A stretch of 53,230 nucleotides of DNA from an uncultured Synergistales bacterium (GTDB taxonomy: Bacteria; Synergistota; Synergistia; Synergistales; Aminobacteriaceae). Below the pieces are notes generated by a model. It searched no databases. It was not told the origin of the DNA and was given only the letters and a program-made list of their open reading frames with translations. Positions within the stretch are counted from its first letter, which is position 1. Every line of letters begins with the position of its first letter. The stretch spans positions 1 to 53,230 of the forward strand of contig CAJOCL010000011.1 in NCBI GenBank assembly GCA_905233565.1, in the 5' to 3' direction. The position numbers and the translations under genes were made by a program. This document shows, in pieces, positions 8,510 through 16,973 of this stretch.

Positions 8510-9715
8510 TTACTTCCGTCCGAGAAGATAATCAACATACTGCCTTGCAGCCCTTCCGGTCATTCCCCCGTGCCTGATCTCCCATCTGTCGGCACCTGAA
8601 ATCAGAACATCATCAGGAACATCAAGCCTGGCCTTACGGGCAAGAGTCAGCACTATTTCATGATACATTTTTCTTGTAGGGCTTGAATAATTTATCGCAA
8701 TCCCGAATCTTGATGACAGCGATAACTTTTCCTCAACCGTATCTGACCTGTGAATATCTCCGTTGTGTTCCATATCGTCCCGGTCGCTCCAGATTTCGCG
8801 GACAATATGCCGCCTGTTAGACGTTGCATAAATTAGTATATTATCCGGCCTCGTCTCTATTCCGCCCTCGATTACGGCCTTGAGGTATTTATATTCGCTC
8901 TCGTTCTCCTCAAATGAAAGATCATCAATGAACAGTATAAATTTATAGTTGCGTTTCCTGAGCATCTCGGAAATTTTCAGAATATCCCTGAATTGATGTC
9001 TGAAAATCTCAATAACTCTCAGGCCGTCATCATAATATTCATTTAATAAAGCCTTGACGCTTGTTGATTTCCCCGTTCCACCGTCACCGTAAAGAAGTAC
9101 ATTATTGGCCGGCCTCCCTGAAAGAAAAGCCTCTGTATTTTCCCTCAATTCCTGTTTTTGAATATCATAGCCGACAATATCATCAAGCCTTACATCGCCG
9201 ACATTTTTATTCTCAACGGGGACAATATTTTCACCGTCAAACCTGAAAGCCTTATAAAAAGCAAACTGCCCTGTCCCGTGCCGTCTGTAAAAATTCGTAA
9301 CAATGTCATAGATTTTCTGTGATGTTCTGGATTCTGCGATTGCCTTGCTTATTTCACAGACCGGCGAATTATTATGTTCATTGCCGATAAAATTATCTAT
9401 ATAGTGCATATGTTCATTATCTAAATTGAACAAGCGCATAAAGGCTTCAAAGTCATGCAGTGCAATATCTCTCAGTGAACCTTTGGGAGCTTCCCGGCGT
9501 TCACATGAAAGTGAAAAGAAATTTTCATTGCTCAGTATAAAATGGGTTAAGTAATTCTGCCATATATTACCTGACGCGTAATTGTCTTCATAAGCACATG
9601 AGATTAACTCATGAAATAATATATGTATTTCGAGAACGTCATCACTGCTGAATGCCGTACTCAGCCTTACGATCATGCTGTCAGCCGGTGCCTCATAAGC
9701 AAGCAGAACACACAT
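8510..9715 (-). CDS. DUF815-family AAA+ ATPase
   Basis: The 401-residue protein has a poorly conserved N-terminal half and a C-terminal AAA+ module. The Walker A motif GDGGTGKST lies at 210-218, Walker B FILFIDDLSF at 259-268, and an ATSNRRH sensor-1-type segment follows. The end (HGGMTGRAARQYVDYL) is typical of the DUF815 family. Its cellular role is unknown; its relatives resemble DnaA/loader-type ATPases. The start is ATG at 9715 after AAGGGAAG. It sits between an exported protein gene (33 bp upstream) and dpnA (no gap). Whether it works with the restriction system or simply shares a transcript is not clear from sequence. Confidence 0.85.
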   Translation of the reverse strand: MCVLLAYEAPADSMIVRLSTAFSSDDVLEIHILFHELISCAYEDNYASGNIWQNYLTHFILSNENFFSLSCERREAPKGSLRDIALHDFEAFMRLFNLDNEHMHYIDNFIGNEHNNSPVCEISKAIAESRTSQKIYDIVTNFYRRHGTGQFAFYKAFRFDGENIVPVENKNVGDVRLDDIVGYDIQKQELRENTEAFLSGRPANNVLLYGDGGTGKSTSVKALLNEYYDDGLRVIEIFRHQFRDILKISEMLRKRNYKFILFIDDLSFEENESEYKYLKAVIEGGIETRPDNILIYATSNRRHIVREIWSDRDDMEHNGDIHRSDTVEEKLSLSSRFGIAINYSSPTRKMYHEIVLTLARKARLDVPDDVLISGADRWEIRHGGMTGRAARQYVDYLLGRK

Positions 9716-9748
9716 AAATAAAACACTTCCCTTCTTAATTCTAAATCC

Positions 9749-10516
9749 TTAATACGTTATCTGTATCTCGCCGAGCCAGTAATATCCCCAAGCCTTCGCC
9801 TGCTGTGCAAGTATCGGCATATCCTGAGAATACCATTTGAACTGTGACTGTCTTACCAGCCTTCTCAGTTCTGAATATCTCCTCCTCAATGCCTTTACGG
9901 GTGAACGGACTTCCCCAGTGTTCACCTGATGCCAGCTCTGACCAGTCCAGACATAAACAACTCTAGGGCTTGCCCCGTTCCATGCAACAGGGACAGCCGG
10001 ATTATTCAGCACGCCCATACGGTCAACAGTACCCTTCCAGTTCCCTATGGCCATAAAAGCAGGGTTAAACGTCCAGTCAGGCATATAAGTAGAGTAATTT
10101 TTACCGCCTGACATTTGCGAACGCGTGAAACCTTTCTGTCTCACTTCGAGCATTTCAGCGTTAGGCAGCCTCCTAAGTTCCGAGACCTGAACATCGCTGA
10201 CCCATTTTGTTATCCCTGCCATTGACGGAACTATTGAGCCGACAACGTAATTTGTCGGTACTAAATTCGGCCCTTCTGATGTCCCGTAAACCCACATTCC
10301 GTCTTCGTTCTTGTGAACAGGGTAGCCGTCAAGTGTAACATACCAGTCTTTAGGCATGTTATAAGGCCGGTAAACGTAGAAAGTCATTCCGGCATACGGC
10401 GACTGAGGAACTAAAAGAGGCTCAGTTATATAGAGTTTGGCATCTGAACATGAAGCGGTGAGAACAGAAGCTAAAATTGCTGAAATAAATATCTTATTTT
10501 TTACCTTTTTTACCAT
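9749..10516 (-). CDS. Exported putative lipoprotein, paralog of the gene upstream (unknown family)
   Basis: I choose the ATG at 10516 (255 residues) over an upstream in-frame start because GGGAGGG sits 8-14 nt before it and it gives a clean lipoprotein signal MVKKVKNKIFISAILAS with the lipobox LTASC. The mature part is clearly related to the upstream neighbour. Shared motifs are FYVYxPxNxPxDxYVT, DGYxVxK, GxWxYG and YVVGSxxPS, then DWTxNxxFMAIGxW, GVLxxPAxPVAW and a C-terminal LAQxAxxWGYxW. The start overlaps the upstream stop by 7 bp, so the two are coupled. No known family is recognised. The aromatic-rich domains suggest a globular envelope protein, perhaps ligand-binding, and this is inference only. 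Confidence 0.75.
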   Translation of the reverse strand: MVKKVKNKIFISAILASVLTASCSDAKLYITEPLLVPQSPYAGMTFYVYRPYNMPKDWYVTLDGYPVHKNEDGMWVYGTSEGPNLVPTNYVVGSIVPSMAGITKWVSDVQVSELRRLPNAEMLEVRQKGFTRSQMSGGKNYSTYMPDWTFNPAFMAIGNWKGTVDRMGVLNNPAVPVAWNGASPRVVYVWTGQSWHQVNTGEVRSPVKALRRRYSELRRLVRQSQFKWYSQDMPILAQQAKAWGYYWLGEIQITY

Positions 10517-11331
10517 TGGTAAAAATCCCTCCCTAGTATGATCTGCCCGCCCCACTGATAACCCCACATAACAGCATATTGTGCCAATACGTGAGAATCT
10601 TCATCAGTCCAATGCAGACGGTTAATCTTGTTCGTTAATATAGTCAGGTCATAAATTTCACGTCTCAAAATATTTATTGCCGTTGAATTTTGAGTTTTAG
10701 AAGCAAGCTGCCTCCATTGAAGCCCCGTCCAGGCAAAGACGACTTCAGGATAATCGCCCTTCCATGCCACAGGTATTGCAGGACGGCTCAAAACTCCAAT
10801 GTGGTCAACGCTCTTCTGCCATTTCCCAATGGCCATGAAATTGCTGTTCTGTGTCCAGTCTGAAGCATTAGGGGACATTAAACGGTAATTGTAAATTTCA
10901 GCCCCCAAATGAGGAGGCATGTATATTAATCTCGATGACTTAGGGTCAACAACGGCGTTAGGTGACGGCGGAAGCTGCAAATTATCACTGCCGAGAACGG
11001 GTGCAACTGACGAAATTTTAGTGTTATAGGGCTTTAACCTCACTACCGAAGGGATTACGGAACCTACAACATAGCCTGTCTTGGCAACTCCGCTTTTTTC
11101 GGCAGAACCGTAATACCATACGCCTTTTGAGCCTTTATAGACCAAATAGCCGTCAAAAGTAACGTAAAAATCTGCGGGAACGTTGACTGGCTTATAAACA
11201 TAAAAGCTCATTGAGTGGTACGCCGGCTGAGTAACTCTTATTGCACGTTCAGCGCAGAAAGCCTCAAAAGACATTACGCACAGAACGAACAGAAAAATCA
11301 TAATTCCAGTAAAAACTTTCACTTTTTTCAT
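10510..11331 (-). CDS. Exported protein, paralog of the gene downstream (unknown family)
   Basis: The 273-residue product has an N-terminal signal peptide (MKKVKVFTGIMIFLFVLCV, cleavage probably after SFEAFCA). The mature part shares the block pattern of the downstream lipoprotein, including SFYVYKPVNVPADFYVTFDG, GVWYYGS, YVVGSVIPS, FMAIGKW and GVLSRPAIPVAWKG. It carries an insert of about 30 residues in the middle that its partner lacks. The pair looks like an old tandem duplication. It follows the TPR/proline-rich gene by 14 bp. Function is unknown; export to the envelope is the only firm prediction. Confidence 0.75.
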   Translation of the reverse strand: MKKVKVFTGIMIFLFVLCVMSFEAFCAERAIRVTQPAYHSMSFYVYKPVNVPADFYVTFDGYLVYKGSKGVWYYGSAEKSGVAKTGYVVGSVIPSVVRLKPYNTKISSVAPVLGSDNLQLPPSPNAVVDPKSSRLIYMPPHLGAEIYNYRLMSPNASDWTQNSNFMAIGKWQKSVDHIGVLSRPAIPVAWKGDYPEVVFAWTGLQWRQLASKTQNSTAINILRREIYDLTILTNKINRLHWTDEDSHVLAQYAVMWGYQWGGQIILGRDFYQW

Positions 11332-11345
11332 TAAAATTCACCCCG

Positions 11346-12806
11346 TTAATTCTGATTCCCCTGACCTACAGGCGGCATAGGCATATCTGATATTGTACCC
11401 GGATCGGGTGCGTACTGGCCGACGGGCGGCAAATATTCACTCTGTCTTCTCTGAGGCTGTACCCTCTCAGGCTGATTTTGAATTTCAGGCTGCTGAGGTG
11501 TCGGGGGCGGTGTCTGCTGTTGCTGCTGCCTCTGCTGCTGACGCTGTGAAGGCTGTCTTTGCGTCTGCGGCCTTACGTCCTGAGATACTGGCGGCCTTTG
11601 TGCCTGCTGCCTTCTGTTCTGTCTTGTCGGCCTAGCCTGCCTCGTCTGAGACTGCTGTGTCTGAGCCGGCTGCTGAGGTTTAGATGTCGTTTTTCTTTGG
11701 CTCTGACGTACTACCCTGTTTGCTGGGACTGAGGCACGGCGTGAAGGCTGCGTTTCATTCTGTTTTTTCGGCTGCTGGACTGACTGCTTGGGCTGTTCAG
11801 GCTGATTTTGTGACGGCGGCGGCGTAACTCTCTGATTAGGTTCTGGGGGGTTATACAGAGGCTTGTCGGCGCGTATTATCCTGTCGCGGTCGTAGGCTTC
11901 TGTCTGTCTTTCGGCCTGTCTTTCAACCTGAGTAATCGGCATTCGTAAAATTTCCCTGTTCCCTGCCGTATCTTCGGGAGTATCGGCGATAATATTCTGA
12001 GGTGAAGGGGGCGTGTAAACAGGCGTCTGACCCTCCATAACCTGAAGGTCTTCAGGAGAAGGAGGAACGTAAACCGACGGACTCCAGGAATCCCCGTCAA
12101 TCGGCACTGCGCCGGGTTCAGGGGGCGTGTAAACAGGAACGTTAGGAATCTCAGGATCATTCGGAGCATTAGGAAAAGTTGAGACGTTCGGCGGAACTGA
12201 CGTTATACCCCTTGAATTTGTCTCAATCGGGTAAACACGTGCAGGACGCTTGGGATCCCAGAGCGGATTCTTCTCGCTGTCATTAGGATAGAAAACTACG
12301 CGGGACAAAGGTTCAAACGCAGGATCTATAGTTATTGCCTTGCTGTAGAAATATTGAGCCTGATAAAATCCTCCCGTCTTTTCATGATAAACGCCGTACC
12401 AGTACCAGGCATTAGGATTATTGCGCTCTTCCTGAATTGCCTTGAGAAGATAGGGTTTCGCCTGTTCGTAACGTTCCTGCTTCATAAGGTCTATACCCCT
12501 TTGCAATGAAGTTTGCCTTGTTCTCTGGGCTGCAGCGGGTTTTCTTGAACTTGATTGAGTCTTGCCCGTTCTCGCCGTTCTTGAACGTTGTGATGTACGG
12601 TTATTATTACTTTTATTATTGTTTCTGTTATTTCTATTATTTCTGTTATTTCTTGGAGCTGCTTTATTCGGTGCAGGCTTAGGGGTCTGCTGGGATTCCT
12701 GCCTCTGATTTTCAAGCCACGGCATATACGGCACACTGTCATCATCAGGAACGGCAGCACAGACTGACATAAACAACGCTGACAAAATCAATAAAACTTT
12801 TTTCAT
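11346..12806 (-). CDS. Exported TPR protein with long proline/glutamine-rich low-complexity tail
   Basis: The 486-residue product starts with a signal peptide (MKKVLLILSALFMSVCAAV). A basic Asn/Arg stretch with RNN triplets (about 53-70) and a Ser/Arg/Lys stretch follow. About residues 105-165 form two TPR-like helical hairpins (RGIDLMKQERYEQAKPYLLKA; NAWYWYGVYHEKTGGFYQAQ). The rest is extended. Four copies of Y-x-P-P-(E/S)-P occur at about 225-320, and the C-terminal third is Pro/Gln/Arg-rich. TPRs usually scaffold protein complexes and the tail could span peptidoglycan or bind several partners, but that is inference. It sits between the CsgG/FlgT-like protein and the two exported paralogs, suggesting a common envelope assembly. 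Confidence 0.8.
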   Translation of the reverse strand: MKKVLLILSALFMSVCAAVPDDDSVPYMPWLENQRQESQQTPKPAPNKAAPRNNRNNRNNRNNNKSNNNRTSQRSRTARTGKTQSSSRKPAAAQRTRQTSLQRGIDLMKQERYEQAKPYLLKAIQEERNNPNAWYWYGVYHEKTGGFYQAQYFYSKAITIDPAFEPLSRVVFYPNDSEKNPLWDPKRPARVYPIETNSRGITSVPPNVSTFPNAPNDPEIPNVPVYTPPEPGAVPIDGDSWSPSVYVPPSPEDLQVMEGQTPVYTPPSPQNIIADTPEDTAGNREILRMPITQVERQAERQTEAYDRDRIIRADKPLYNPPEPNQRVTPPPSQNQPEQPKQSVQQPKKQNETQPSRRASVPANRVVRQSQRKTTSKPQQPAQTQQSQTRQARPTRQNRRQQAQRPPVSQDVRPQTQRQPSQRQQQRQQQQQTPPPTPQQPEIQNQPERVQPQRRQSEYLPPVGQYAPDPGTISDMPMPPVGQGNQN

Positions 12807-12816
12807 GATATAAATT

Positions 12817-13860
12817 TCACTTCCCTATTATTCCCGTTCTTTTTATCACTATATCTTTGAGCGTTACGGGTTCGCTCCTGTTATCGCGTATTACCCTGAC
12901 TATTGCGTTATCTTCGTAAACTTTGATTACTTTCACTTTCCCGATTACTTTGGGCAGAACGACAACAGGATCATCAGGCACTACAGTAACATATGTATCA
13001 GCCCTGACGACATCAAGAACTTCACCGACATGAACGGCATCAAGCGAGCCTTTCGCAAATTTCCCAAGCGAGATTATATATTCACGCCTGTTTCTTTTTG
13101 ATGTTGCTGTCGGCGCGAGTATTCTCCCGATTGTCTCATAAGAAGGCGAAAAATTATCGTTTGCCGTCAAAACTGAATTAGGCTCATTGCTCCTTATTAC
13201 GTTGCGAACCTGCTCCATTGACTGTTTATATGCCTCATTTATCGCGTTTTTTATTGACTGCCAGTAGGGTGTACCCTTGAACTGATCCCAAGTAAGACGG
13301 CTCATCTTCTGGCCCGTGTATTTCCTGTCCGTCAGCCCGAAAAGGTCAAGGCCGTTTTCAAACGGAATCCCTAAACCTGCAACAGCCGCATCAAACCAGT
13401 AAACATCTTCAAGTGAATCTAAAGTGAATCTCGCGCTTTTTCCCCTCGCGTTCCTAACTGCGATCTGCTGGACTTTTGCGCGGTCAAAAACTCTTATTCT
13501 CACCATTGCCCGCCCCGTCTCAACAGCTCCCAGAACGTGCCTGTCCTTCATTATTGACTGATACAGCTCAAGCTGTACGGCCATGTCGTCACCCCTTCTT
13601 GAACCTGAAAGCCACCTGTTCATTGCCGCTTCATCAAGAACGCGGACATCAACAAGAGGCGAAGTTTTGAAGAGTGATTCGAGATAGTCAGACATTTTCT
13701 GCTCAATGACATTATAAGGGTAATATTTGCTCTCCCAAATTTCAAGCTCCGTTGAATTTAAGGTCGGGAATATTACAACTGATAATCTTCTCTGCCCCGC
13801 TGCCTCTGAAATGCCCGGCATAAGAAACAGCATTAAGGCAAAACATAAAAATTTACGCAT
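12817..13860 (-). CDS. Exported CsgG/FlgT-like protein
   Basis: The 347-residue product has a signal peptide (MRKFLCFALMLFLMPGISEAA). Residues 25-130 look like the nucleotide-binding-like alpha/beta fold of CsgG/TolB-N/FlgT proteins (RLSVVIFPTLNSTELE, an amphipathic helix, then VDVRVLDEAAMNRWL). The last about 90 residues resemble the FlgT C-terminal SH3-like domain (GEVLDVVR, IGKVKVIKVYEDNAIVRVI). In FlgT this fold belongs to the flagellar outer ring of Gram-negative bacteria, in CsgG to an export channel. The assignment rests on pattern only. The gene starts 16 bp after the upstream unknown gene and runs 10 bp before the TPR protein, in the same operon. Confidence 0.65.
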   Translation of the reverse strand: MRKFLCFALMLFLMPGISEAAGQRRLSVVIFPTLNSTELEIWESKYYPYNVIEQKMSDYLESLFKTSPLVDVRVLDEAAMNRWLSGSRRGDDMAVQLELYQSIMKDRHVLGAVETGRAMVRIRVFDRAKVQQIAVRNARGKSARFTLDSLEDVYWFDAAVAGLGIPFENGLDLFGLTDRKYTGQKMSRLTWDQFKGTPYWQSIKNAINEAYKQSMEQVRNVIRSNEPNSVLTANDNFSPSYETIGRILAPTATSKRNRREYIISLGKFAKGSLDAVHVGEVLDVVRADTYVTVVPDDPVVVLPKVIGKVKVIKVYEDNAIVRVIRDNRSEPVTLKDIVIKRTGIIGK

Positions 13861-13876
13861 TCTTTATCATTCCTCA

Positions 13877-15064
13877 TCATTCCTCAATCAAACCTGCAAA
13901 ATTCCTTACATAAGGCTTCAAATTCTCATACCATGACTTGAACTGTTTAGCCCAAAGCAGACGCGTTACAGTGTAAAATTCGTTCGTACTGCTTCCGCCG
14001 ATTGTATCATCTTTCATGGCCTCGCTGAACGTATCTGACGGCATCATTATTAACATGTCGCCCGTATGCCTTGCCGTCTGCATTCTCGGGTTACAGCCGA
14101 AAGCGGTCATTCCGTCTGCTTCGCTGACGTAGAAAGTTACCCTGTAAGGTACATCGCCCAGAGTCCCCGTGTTGAAGTCAATACGCCTTGTCCGTGAAAA
14201 ACCTGCTTCCTGAAGTTCCTTCTCAGCGTCAGAAACATAACTCACTTTTACATCGTCAATCCTGTAACAGTGCCGTATAAATGCCGTGAGCTTATGCCCA
14301 AGCCTCAATAATTCAGGATCATGTATTGAGAGCCTCTTAACGGGAGTTTTTAAGACTGTAACATTAGGATTAAGATTCTTTGGCTTTTCGCCCGCAGTCC
14401 AAAGATAATCGGCAGTCTTTGAACCGTCAGAACCGCAGTAGGAAAATCCCAAGAGCATTGCAGCAGCCGTAACGCGTACGGTATTGTGCCAGCGTTCGGG
14501 ATTGATTTTTTTGAGAATGTCAACTGCTCCCGTCCTGAAAAGCCCGTCCGTAGTCCTTTCGTGAACTCCTGAAAAATTCAGAATGTCTTCAGTGAATGCC
14601 CCCGCTTCGTCAGCACTTAAAGGGAAAAAAGGCCGGAATACACCTGAAGTCCTGTCCTCGCCTGAACAGTCGGCAATCCATAATGAGGATCTTTTTTCCT
14701 CAGTCATCATTGCAAAATCTGATTTATGCGTGATAAGTTCAGGGTGATGCAGTGCCTTTTCAAGGTCAATAACTAACTTGAAATATTTGAGACGGAAATT
14801 AGTACGCGCAAAATACTCAGTCAGTATCTTCGAAATTGCAGGTTCAAAATCGCTGACGTTATAGTTGAAGACTTCTCCCGATTTTTTGCCGCTGATTGAT
14901 AGGGTGCGGCTTCTTTTTTCGACCCATGCAATATGAATGAGCTTGCGTGAATTTTTGCCCTTGTTCAAAATTGACAGTCTCGGTGTCTTTCCCCTTGTCC
15001 ATATCTGAAGTGCCAAGTTCGTATCAATGTCGCAGGTACTTACTATCTTTCCTTGTTCTTCCAT
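13877..15064 (-). CDS. Conserved-looking cytoplasmic protein of unknown function
   Basis: This 395-residue protein has no signal peptide and no membrane segment. I do not recognise a family. The composition is ordinary and mixed alpha/beta, with a basic N-terminal third (RGKTPRLSILNKGKNSRK) and a C-terminal aromatic stretch (LLWAKQFKSWYENLK). It is the first gene of a leftward run of eight genes reaching to the DpnII nuclease, and it precedes the exported CsgG/FlgT-like gene by 16 bp. A TATAAT-like -10 (minus strand, 15130-15125) lies about 60 bp upstream with no convincing -35. A regulator or assembly factor for the exported proteins is possible but unsupported. Confidence 0.7.
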   Translation of the reverse strand: MEEQGKIVSTCDIDTNLALQIWTRGKTPRLSILNKGKNSRKLIHIAWVEKRSRTLSISGKKSGEVFNYNVSDFEPAISKILTEYFARTNFRLKYFKLVIDLEKALHHPELITHKSDFAMMTEEKRSSLWIADCSGEDRTSGVFRPFFPLSADEAGAFTEDILNFSGVHERTTDGLFRTGAVDILKKINPERWHNTVRVTAAAMLLGFSYCGSDGSKTADYLWTAGEKPKNLNPNVTVLKTPVKRLSIHDPELLRLGHKLTAFIRHCYRIDDVKVSYVSDAEKELQEAGFSRTRRIDFNTGTLGDVPYRVTFYVSEADGMTAFGCNPRMQTARHTGDMLIMMPSDTFSEAMKDDTIGGSSTNEFYTVTRLLWAKQFKSWYENLKPYVRNFAGLIEE

Positions 15065-15156
15065 ATTTGAAATTAATGCCCCTTTTTATATTTGCAAAAA
15101 AAATTATGTTACCTGAACGACGAAATTATATCGCAAGTGAAATCAGCCCAGTACAG

Positions 15157-15162
15157 TATAAT
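15157..15162 (+). promoter_or_regulatory. Possible -10 element for the MBL-ROK operon
   Basis: TATAAT occurs 38 bp upstream of the ATG at 15200, with no good -35 match at 16-18 bp. The 135-bp divergent region 15065-15199 holds another TATAAT on the other strand (15130-15125). Nothing else is recognisable there. Confidence 0.3.
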
Positions 15163-15199
15163 AATATACAAAATGAATCAATTCAGGAGGGATATTTTA

Positions 15200-15994
15200 A
15201 TGATCAGGATAATTTTCGCATTTCTAATTTCCGTTTTAATTGCCTCGAATGCCTCTGCAGGTTCAATAACTCTTCTGTCTCTCTTAGACACTCAGGGTCA
15301 GAGCGGTACGGAACTTCTTGTTAATGCAAGTGATTCACAGAAAGCCGAATACTATCCTTCGGGGAAAATGCCCAGTCAGATTCTCGCGTTCTACGTGAAA
15401 TTTAACGGGCTTGGAGTCCTTTTCGATGCAGGATTACGGGACGGCCATGTTGCTGCTGAACTGTCAAAGAACGGCATAAAGCCCGAAGACGTGAAGACGA
15501 TATTAATAACTCACCTTCACGGGGATCATTTCGGCGGTCTTGTAAATTCCGAAGGCAAAGCAGAATTTCCGAACGCTGAAATATACGTCTCCGAGCCTGA
15601 GCGTGATTACTGGGTCAATGACGTTAAAAACGAGGCTGTAATTTCCGCATTGTCCCTTTACAAAGTCCATACTTTCCAGTTCGGCGATGAACCCGTAAAC
15701 GGCATAAGAGCAATAGATACATCAGGACATACACCCGGCCATGTCTCATATTTGATTGAGGCTGACGGTGAAAAGCTGATAATTGCAGGCGACATTATGC
15801 ACTTCCCTGAAATCCAGCTTCCTCACCCCGATGTAGCTGTTAAATATGACGTTGACCCGGTCAAGGCCGTACAGTCGCGGAAATTCCTGCTTGATTACGC
15901 GGCATGGAAAAATATTCCCGTTGCAGGAATGCACATAACACCTCCGGGTGTCATAAGCGTTAAGAAAACAGGAGAAGGCTATGAAAAATATTAA
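15200..15994 (+). CDS. Exported metallo-beta-lactamase-fold hydrolase
   Basis: I choose the ATG at 15200 because AGGAGG lies 10 nt before it and it yields a signal peptide (MIRIIFAFLISVLIASNASA). The upstream in-frame ATG at 15092 has no ribosome site and would bury the signal. The 264-residue protein has the MBL metal motif HLHGDHFGG, a later His in DTSGHTPGHVSY, and Asp in IAGDIMHF, enough for a two-metal centre. The overall pattern is close to periplasmic AttM/AiiB-like or quorum-lactonase-like MBL proteins, whose substrates vary widely. The last 14 bp overlap the ROK kinase start. Substrate is unknown; lactone or ester hydrolysis is only a guess. Confidence 0.88.
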   Translation: MIRIIFAFLISVLIASNASAGSITLLSLLDTQGQSGTELLVNASDSQKAEYYPSGKMPSQILAFYVKFNGLGVLFDAGLRDGHVAAELSKNGIKPEDVKTILITHLHGDHFGGLVNSEGKAEFPNAEIYVSEPERDYWVNDVKNEAVISALSLYKVHTFQFGDEPVNGIRAIDTSGHTPGHVSYLIEADGEKLIIAGDIMHFPEIQLPHPDVAVKYDVDPVKAVQSRKFLLDYAAWKNIPVAGMHITPPGVISVKKTGEGYEKY

Positions 15995-16922
15995 ATATTA
16001 CATCGGTATAGACATCGGCGGAACGAACATAAAAACAGGAGTTATTGACGAAAACGGAGCAATAATCAGCGAACACAGTATCCCTACGGGAGCGCACAGA
16101 CAACAGGAAGAGGTTTTGAATGACATAATATTATCAGTAAAAGCCTCAATACACGGCGCAAATGTAAACCCTGAAGATATAGCCGGTGCCGGAATGGGTA
16201 CGCCGGGAATGATTGATATTGAAAAAGGCATCGTCATATACAACAATAATTTGGGCTGGCGTAATTTTGCCGTCTCGTCAGAAATGAGCAAAGCAATCGG
16301 CATGAAAGTAAGGCTTGAAAATGATGCTGACGCTGCGGCACTTGGCGAGGTCATTGCGGGAAGCGCAAAGGGTGCAAAAAGCGCAATGATTATCACTCTT
16401 GGAACGGGTGTAGGCTCAGGCTATGTTGTCAACGGAAAAATCGTACAGGGCTGCGAGTTCGGACACATGGTCATAGATTACGGGGGGCGCGAATGCACCT
16501 GCGGGCGCAAAGGCTGTTTTGAATCTTACTGTTCGGCAACGGGATTAATAAACATGACGAAAGAATTAATCAGCAAAAACCCCGACAGCATATTATCATT
16601 GACGGCAAAAAAAGAAGGAACTGTCAGCGGACGTACGGTCTTTGACGCAGCCGTTAAAGGCGATAACGAGGCTTCAGAACTTATCGACAAATATATAAGC
16701 TATCTTTCCTGCGGACTTGTGAACATAATCAACGGTCTTCAGCCTGAAGTAATAAGTCTGGGGGGCGGAATAGCAAAACAGGGCGAAAGGCTTTTAACAC
16801 CGTTAAGAGATAAAGTATACATGGAAATTTACGAGGGTATAAAATTCCCGAAAATTGTAGCCTGTACATTAGGTTACAAGGCCGGATTAATCGGGGCGGC
16901 CATGTCTGCACGCGAAATATAA
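15981..16922 (+). CDS. ROK-family sugar kinase (glucokinase-like)
   Basis: The 313-residue protein has the N-terminal ATP motif DIGGTNIKTGVID (about 10-22), catalytic Asp in LENDADAAALGE, and the ROK zinc motif CTCGRKGCFESYC. This arrangement is that of bacterial glucokinases of the ROK family, which phosphorylate glucose (some use N-acetylmannosamine or other hexoses). Length is normal. Its ATG lies 14 bp inside the MBL-fold gene, so the two are coupled, and a strong terminator follows. The pairing with an exported hydrolase does not obviously define a pathway. Confidence 0.9.
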   Translation: MKNIKYYIGIDIGGTNIKTGVIDENGAIISEHSIPTGAHRQQEEVLNDIILSVKASIHGANVNPEDIAGAGMGTPGMIDIEKGIVIYNNNLGWRNFAVSSEMSKAIGMKVRLENDADAAALGEVIAGSAKGAKSAMIITLGTGVGSGYVVNGKIVQGCEFGHMVIDYGGRECTCGRKGCFESYCSATGLINMTKELISKNPDSILSLTAKKEGTVSGRTVFDAAVKGDNEASELIDKYISYLSCGLVNIINGLQPEVISLGGGIAKQGERLLTPLRDKVYMEIYEGIKFPKIVACTLGYKAGLIGAAMSAREI

Positions 16923-16925
16923 TAT

Positions 16926-16961
16926 AATCCCCCCTGAATTTTGCTTCGGGGGGATTTTTTT
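16926..16961 (+). terminator. Rho-independent terminator after the ROK kinase
   Basis: A 9-bp stem AATCCCCCC/GGGGGGATT with a 13-nt loop is followed by a run of seven T. It separates the convergent ROK kinase and DUF2157 genes. Confidence 0.9.
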
Positions 16962-16973
16962 ATTTTTCTTTTT

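Noticed and set aside
12595-12660. CRISPR-like or phase-variable repeat
   Set aside because: The short repeats encode in-frame Asn/Asn/Arg triplets. There are no spacers, and the unit is a multiple of three so a length change would not shift the frame.
11876-12760. Two 89-97-residue minus-strand frames inside the TPR/proline-rich gene
   Set aside because: They lie on the same strand in another frame, in low-complexity DNA, without ribosome sites.
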